Notes under the pieces: generated by a model | The model's input: only the letters and a program-made list of their open reading frames with translations | Database searches by the model: none | Told to the model about the DNA's origin: nothing | Translations under genes and position numbers: made by a program | Assembly (NCBI GenBank): GCA_023014335.1 | Contig: JAECYW010000013.1 | Span: forward strand, 1,550,001-1,614,000 | Direction of reading: 5' to 3' | DNA from: Galerina marginata | Taxonomy: Eukaryota; Basidiomycota; Agaricomycetes; Agaricales; Galerinaceae | Length of the DNA: 64,000 nt | In this document: positions 58,601-64,000 of the stretch, piece after piece | Layout of the letters: every line of letters begins with the position of its first letter | Numbering within the stretch: position 1 is the stretch's first letter

Positions 58601-60752
58601 GTTGCCGTCGAATGGCAGAGAGGAAACGGCAGCAGAAACGACACCATTAATAGCCACTGGGAGTGATTGTGAAATGGGGCCAGGGGCAAGATTAGAATCA
58701 AGCTTTTTCTTGGGCCGTCCTCTTCCTTTAGGGGGCTGAGCCGCTGAGAGACTCTGGGGATCCAGCCATTGAAGATCAGGATGAAATGGCATTGCCGGAT
58801 GTCCTTCTATATTGTGAGAGGTATACATGGGCAAAGGTGCCGCGAAATTGATGCGTAATGGAGGAGGGTCGCTTTCTTCGTACATATCGTCGAGGTGCGT
58901 TGGCTTCGGAAGAGGCTTGGATGTCCTTTGGTTTTTCAGGCCCACAGAATTCCGTACAGAAGGTCCTGGAGAACATTGGTCAGGTACATTATGAGAGCGA
59001 AAGATTAACAAGCAATTTCAACATACCAGACGCACTGTGACTCTGCTGTCCTTGTGCACCGGGATCAGGATATGCACATGAAGCCTCTAAACCCCGTTTG
59101 AGACAGTTCTAAAGATTGGTTGGAAGAGGAAGAAAGGAAGAAAAGTAAAGACGTACCTGACAGGGCAGGACCCCACTACATCCTCTTTTGCCAGTGCGAC
59201 AAGCAACACAGGCCCTCCGTAGGGACGGTGCTTTGGCTGATGAAAGGGAAATCAGATGAGATATATGGACAAAATAGAGATAAAGATACCTTTTGTTGCA
59301 ATTTCGGGGGGAAGGGACAGATTATTCTGCTGGGCCTCCTGCTGCTGCTGGAGTGTGGTGTCAATCGGCCGCGGTGCGTCCTGCATCAGTTGTTCAGCAA
59401 GGATGGCCGGGAGACGGAGGTGCGAATTGACAACCACCGCAGGGTCCTCCACTTTCACCACTTGTTGAGGATGACCAACGTTCATGGTCACGTCTTGAGT
59501 TATGGACATGACAGCGGAATCAACGTGCATTGACGCTTGAGTGCTCTCTTGAGACAATTCGCCAAGTTCCTTTGAATTGGAAACAGTGTTTATTCGTTTC
59601 TGCTTTGGGCCGACAGAACCTTGTGCGTGCGGTGCGGGAGAGCTATCACTTGGCGTCTCCACCTTCACCACCGGATGAGGTTGGTCAACGATCATGGGTC
59701 CACCTTGTGTTCCACTTTCGAGTGGCAGAGCAGCGGAATCAGTGTCCAGTAGGTCTAATGTGGGCTTTTGAGATATACCAGCGGCTTTCTTCGGTTTGGG
59801 AATAGCATATTTTGGAGCTCGTCGTTTCTTTTTCAAACCGGCAGAAGGCTGGGCCTGAATTACAGAGGATTCGTGGATTAATGTCTCTGCCTTTACTTCA
59901 AGTTGAGGAATGTTGACGTTCATGGGTTCATCTTGCGCTATAGTCTCCAACGGCACGGGACACACGAATGACCGCGTACTTGCATAAACTTTCAGAACCA
60001 ATGGGACCCGAATGAACAAAAAACCTACGTCACAAGATCCAGAGTAAAGGCATCCATATCCTCTCGACGAATCTGAAAGACATTGCTGTTTACTCTGTCA
60101 AGTAAAAGAATCGGGGTTTCGTAGAACTCCCAAGCGAGTCCGTTTATGCATTTGGAACTGGCCATGTCTGGTAAGGCCGCTAGCAACTCATCTCTGCTCT
60201 TTTGACCAAATTACATCAGAAAAAAGAATCGTTTTGATAATGGACAACACTAACACTAGCCCAAAGCCTTGGTCGCAAAGATGACGCTGTTCCATGCGGC
60301 TTGTCTTCTGTAAGCGACGAAGATGGTGCTGATTTCAGTGTTTTCCACTTCAGCTCGGGTAGACCAAATGATCCCTTAACTTCAATTGCTCAGTTTCATT
60401 GGATACATGGTTAACGAATACAGCCTCACCAGCTCCATTAGCTTTTGGCTTCCCTTTCTTCTTCGGTGAAACTTCAACTTTCTGGCTTGGAGGTAAGGTG
60501 ATCTTAAGGTTGACCTTGCGTGGTGTGGCATCGATTTTCAAGCGTTTGGAAGGCCGAGCCTCGGTCTCTGCCTCTGCCTCTTTTCTAACGCGTTTTTTTG
60601 CTGGTAAATTCGTGAGCCTGATGGACTATAGTCTATGGACTAAAAATCATACCACTGCTTGGCCCTTGGATCCGGCTTCCGTCGACGACAACAGTCCCGG
60701 GTGGAGCCCCAGAAAATTCTAGTCCTTTCAATTCTCTTTGGAGTTTTGCCAT
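55665..60752 (-). CDS. Very large Ser/Pro-rich protein with zinc finger and possible AlkB-like C-terminal fold
   Basis: Pieces on the minus strand link from ATG 60752 (MAKLQRELKGLEFSGAPPG) to a likely stop at 55665, well over 1,000 residues. Order: basic, lysine-rich start; a short conserved block (ALPDMASSKCINGLAWEF, ILLLDRVNSNVFQIRRED); a long disordered part with P-K-G-R-G-R-P-K-K-K, an AT-hook-like string; three 30-residue repeats (L-N-R-x-K-Y-E-T-V-G-S core); a folded part with GWFCLQCGKINF...RRCNSATC, like a RanBP2-type zinc finger; then FRAKKHALTFLALGCDVALT and FVLTLVHGDMVILYGDDFEY. The last two blocks recall the core strands and the HGD turn of AlkB-type 2OG-Fe(II) enzymes, but I do not see a secure H-x-D metal pair. 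Function unknown, probably nuclear. Exon borders are partly uncertain. Confidence 0.6.
58115..58375 (-). repeat. Three in-frame 90-base repeats
   Basis: Within the large gene, CAACAGTTTCATATTTG-like strings recur at about 58142, 58232 and 58322, a period of 90 bases. They encode three copies of a 30-residue unit with the core PKYETVGS (one copy LKYETVGS) followed by N-D-x-L-x-M-A and a serine run. Confidence 0.85.
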
Positions 60753-60989
60753 GAGATTTTTCTTTGGAACAATGTTGAAACGTCAAATTTTAATCCCTTG
60801 AAGTCGGGTTCATCCTGTAGAGACTTTGAACGTTGTTGGCAAAAGAAAAAGTTCAAATTCATCGTGGTGAATGTTGGCGGTTGGCAGTTTCTTCACAACC
60901 CACGACGGGTCCGACGGCCCGAATAACCATTTTTCATCAGTTCCACTAATTTCCTTCTTGTTTCCTCCCTCAACATTTACGAGAGCCTG
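60753..60989. promoter_or_regulatory. Divergent promoter of the large gene and ARV1
   Basis: 237 bases between two divergent start codons, so both promoters must lie here. No clear TATA element is seen. Confidence 0.4.
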
Positions 60990-62395
60990 ATGCCGATTTG
61001 TACAACTTGTACCCACCCCACAGCCTATCTATATACCGTGTATGAATCGGAATATAACTTAAGGCTCGAGCAATGCGTGAGCGCCATTTTCTACGATCAA
61101 GTCATAATACTGACAATGAAGTTGGTCTTGAAGTAGCAGGCTGCAGAATGCAATAAATTCGTCGATCCATATGTAGAGCACGACTCTTTGACAATACTTC
61201 TCGATCTATTCCTCTTGAAACGTGGTGTATATCGACATCTATTGTATAACAGAGGCGCGGCGCCGAGAAGGCTCACTGGACGAAATCCTACCCCGAAATC
61301 TAACGACCTCAAAGCACCGAACGATGCTGAAGACGACAAACTCCCAAATAGATCAAATGTGGAAATAGTGGGACCCTTCTTGCTTGTTTATACTTGTAAA
61401 ACTGACATAATTTTTTAAGGACCGGTGGCTGCTGGTTCTACAGCTCGGAGTGGCACTGATTTTCGTCGACGCCTGTAAGCCATCGTCATCTCCGTGAACA
61501 ACTGTTACTTACAATACACACCTCCCAGTTATTAGGTGGAGCCATCTCAGTAAGATTTATTCAAGTAATTTCAAAGACTGAGTTTTGTTGAGGCTCTTGC
61601 AACTAGATGCCAAGGAACCGACAGTCGAAACTCCATGGACAAAGCAGACATTGCTGGCTTTCCTCCGTGTCTTTCTTGGGACTACTGCAGGTATGATCCT
61701 ACAATGTTATTTTTTCATCAAACTAAATGTTTTTGTAATAGAAACAATCGCCTTCCACGGCGGAATCACCCTAACTTGTTACATCGTCATGAAGTTCATT
61801 GACTTCTTCCAGCGCATCTTTCGAGCATCAAATCCGAGATCCAGCATCCGCCAACAATTCCAGTCAGTTCTTTATTTGCATCGTTGTCTTGACCGTCTTC
61901 ATGTACCCATTACCTCTCCAATAGCCTATCCCTAATATCCCTTAGCCTTTTTTACTCGTCCCTAACCAAACTCTTCCTCCTCTTCCTCCTGACCATCTGG
62001 TTGCCAACGCCAACATCAACATCACCAACGCCTCAAGCAAACAATCCGCTTCCAGGATGGGCTGAGCTCCTTGCGCGAAACGAAACTAATCATCTGATCA
62101 ACGCTTTGGGGCTCCTTGACGACGACAAGCTGGACCGAGAGTGGATTGTCCGGAACGTCCTGGGAGGCATGTCGGCTGGCTTTGGGCTGCGTGGTATGTT
62201 TGTTTCTTCTTACTTAGCCATTAATGTCCTCATTGTTTTTCTTTCAAAGTAATCTTGGATATACACCCACTCTTCACGACTGTCATTATTCTCGCAGGCT
62301 GGGCGGCGAAGACGACAGTAGCTACCCTTGTCAGCAAATGGGTTGGCCAAGATGAACTAGCACGAGAAGCCTGGCTTGCGTATAGTATACCCTGA
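60990..62395 (+). CDS. ARV1: ER lipid-transport protein Arv1
   Basis: ATG 60990 to TGA 62395. The Arv1 homology domain starts MPICTTCTHPTAYLYTVYES, with a second cysteine pair after the first intron (C-A-A-E-C) and then YVEHDSLTILLDLFLLKRGV and YRHLLYNRG. Membrane segments follow: LQLGVALIFVDAFIRWSHL, LLAFLRVFLG, ETIAFHGGITLTCYIVMKF, a leucine-rich LFLLFLLTIW and a C-terminal helix before WLAYSIP. Arv1 is an ER membrane protein needed for sterol trafficking and GPI-anchor synthesis in yeast. Supported exons include 60990-61076, 61140 onward, 61529-61549 and 61583 onward. The intron 61550-61582 is only 33 bases. The border before RWLLVLQL is uncertain. Confidence 0.88.
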
Positions 62396-62858
62396 ATTAT
62401 AATTTCAAGGCGCCAGACTACAAGCATGTATGAACAGACAGCAATTAAACAGTCGAAAATTCCGGTCAGCTCAACTACTGGTTTCTGCGACGTTTGACGC
62501 GTTTGGATCTCAAAGGCGGTGCTCATCGTCGTCTGAAGTTTTCGCAACCATGAGAAGCACCGAGCTACCTTGCGCTGCTGTGTTTTGGCTCGAGGCCCAC
62601 ATTTTGCTCAGCCATGTAAACAGGCTGTAGCATGATGATGCCCCAAGAATTGATGATTTCAGCAATACAATCCAGACTATTCGCTTGCCTTCTCCCGTGT
62701 TCCAAAGCTAAAGAATGCTTTTTTGTTCTCCTGCATGGATATATTTTGTTTGGTATTTAGCAATGAAATCATTGAATAGGCTACAATTTGAGAGAATATC
62801 GAAGAATAATTAACAGTCACAACATCGATAGCGGGCAACGGGGCAAGTGATTACACTT
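62396..62858. other. Intergenic between convergent genes
   Basis: No gene recognised. Confidence 0.45.
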
Positions 62859-64000
62859 TCAAATCTTCCATAATGCTTTGATCAAATCAGCCGCACGTTC
62901 TGCAAAGACGTAGACAGATGCCTGAGTGTGTGCAGCAGGGACGACGGGCTACATCAGAGATACGATTAACACAAATGCACACATCGTCAAAGAATAAACT
63001 TACGATAACAGACGCATCCACAATCCTCAAACCCACGACGCCCTTAACCAGCAGATCCGGATCCACAACACCAAAGTCCGCATTCTTTGGTGTCATGGCC
63101 GCGGTGCCTACAGGGTGGAAAAGGGTCGACGTAGAGGTCCGTAGGAACGCCTCGATATCGGCATCTGTCGTCTGGTTCTGGACGCGACCGGTCGTATAAT
63201 TAGCCCAAGCGGATGCACCCACAAACCTGCGGGCGGACTTGATGGCTTCGCGGAGTGCGGCGATGTCAAAGTCGGTAGAGAGGAGGTTGGGTTGGATCAG
63301 CGGTGCGGCGAAGGGGTTTGTGGAGTTGATGGTAACGAACCCACCTAAGAAAAGAAAGAAAGGTATTTTGAGCTCAACAGTAGCATAGTAAGACGAGGAG
63401 GAGGGTGACGTACGAGATGTTGGCGATAGTAATACAGTACCGATGGAGAGGAAATTGCCCGTTGCTGGGAATGGCGGACGAGATAACCCATTCTTTTTTA
63501 AAACATCGTTAGCATGATCCATATAACCGAGGAAAACACGCAACATACGCTAATCAAGAGCTCAAAATGAGCTGTGTGTGGCCCAGCAGAAGGGTCGGGG
63601 TGTGTCTTGAGGATATCAGAGTTTGAAGGCAGGCGAATCCAGCCAACATTATTGAAAGTACCGCTAGCAAGCACACCGGTGCGATTTTTTTGCCACAATG
63701 CCAGGTCAGCCGCGGTCGCACTTGGGACTCGGGTAAACGCCTCGAACGTATCTGTCGAGTTCGTCGTCCACTGGTTACTGGAAAGAGGGTGATCCGACAG
63801 ATTTCGGCCAACAGATGGGTTGTTGACAATCGTCTTGATGCCAATGTGGGATAGCGTCGTCGCGTCGCCGACACCCGAGTTCATGAGGATGTGAGGAGTG
63901 CCAACGCTCCCAGCGGAGAGTACGACTTCCTTCTTTGCGGTAACCTTGACCAAAGAGCCGCCTGTTCCAGGCATGAATTCGACAGTTTGGAAGACGGGTT
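62859..64000 (-). CDS. GMC oxidoreductase, 3' part (aryl-alcohol-oxidase type)
   Basis: Runs off the right edge, so the N-terminus with the FAD-binding GxGxxG is not in the window. Visible exons: 63549-64000 (continues), 63414-63492, 63004-63344, 62859-62948. Conserved pieces: VVLSAGSVGTPHILMNSGVG with the GMC family signature, GRNLSDHPL, GFVTINSTNPFAAPLIQPN, and the catalytic region STLFHPVGTAAM with the first active-site histidine. The second catalytic position lies in VVPAAHTQASVYVFAERAAD and is a histidine, as in aryl-alcohol oxidases. Secreted enzymes of this group oxidise alcohols and supply H2O2 for lignocellulose breakdown. No break is seen in the visible part. Confidence 0.9.

Noticed and set aside
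1..64000. tRNA, rRNA or CRISPR-like arrays
   Set aside because: I read for tRNA-like B boxes and evenly spaced repeats and saw none that fold or repeat convincingly; tRNAscan-SE would be decisive.

Overview
The window reads as nuclear DNA of a mushroom-forming basidiomycete (Agaricomycetes). Genes are packed on both strands and broken by many short GT-AG introns of about 50-80 bases with small exons. The content is typical of that group: a laccase, a GMC oxidoreductase, F-box/leucine-rich-repeat proteins, a DUF6533-type membrane protein and a KRE9/KNH1-like secreted protein, next to ordinary eukaryotic housekeeping genes. I recognised no rRNA, tRNA, CRISPR array or intact transposon. All gene models are exon chains joined by eye so that reading frame and family motifs are kept.

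Layout. From 0 to 10 kb: an F-box protein (-), about 2.7 kb without a convincing gene, a complete 14-exon laccase (+), a PLP-dependent class V aminotransferase (+) and a small KRE9-like secreted protein (-). From 10 to 30 kb lies a duplication-rich accessory block: POP5 copy A (+) joined head to tail with F-box copy A (+), a single-exon GDPD-like gene (-), F-box copy B (-), an ERMP1/PFF1-type membrane metalloprotease (+), a small unknown gene (+), another F-box gene (+) whose 3' end is tandemly repeated, POP5 copy B (-), and two tandem copies of an unknown multi-spanning membrane protein (+), the second with two in-frame stops. From 31 to 63 kb the block is mostly conserved: NOP8/NOL8 (-) divergent from NUP53 (+), a DUF6533 protein (-), a flavin monooxygenase (+), the cap trimethyltransferase TGS1 (+), an F-box gene (+), a GNAT acetyltransferase (-), SMC6 (-), an RCC2-like protein fused to a PHD finger (-), a very large repeat-bearing zinc-finger protein (-), ARV1 (+) and the 3' part of a GMC oxidoreductase (-) that runs off the window.

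How it fits together. The 31-63 kb genes serve unrelated core functions: ribosome assembly, nuclear pore, RNA capping, SMC5/6 DNA repair, chromatin and sterol transport. The 10-30 kb block is the active part of the window. POP5 and an F-box gene are each present twice in inverted orientation, and the POP5-A/F-box-A junction has built a four-base overlap (ATGA) between two protein-coding genes. POP5-A thereby seems to have gained a new C-terminus from the F-box gene's 5' leader. I did not find an obvious multi-gene 'system'; the strongest novelty candidates are this junction, the GDPD-like gene lying between the inverted F-box arms, the twice-duplicated membrane protein family and the RCC2-PHD fusion.
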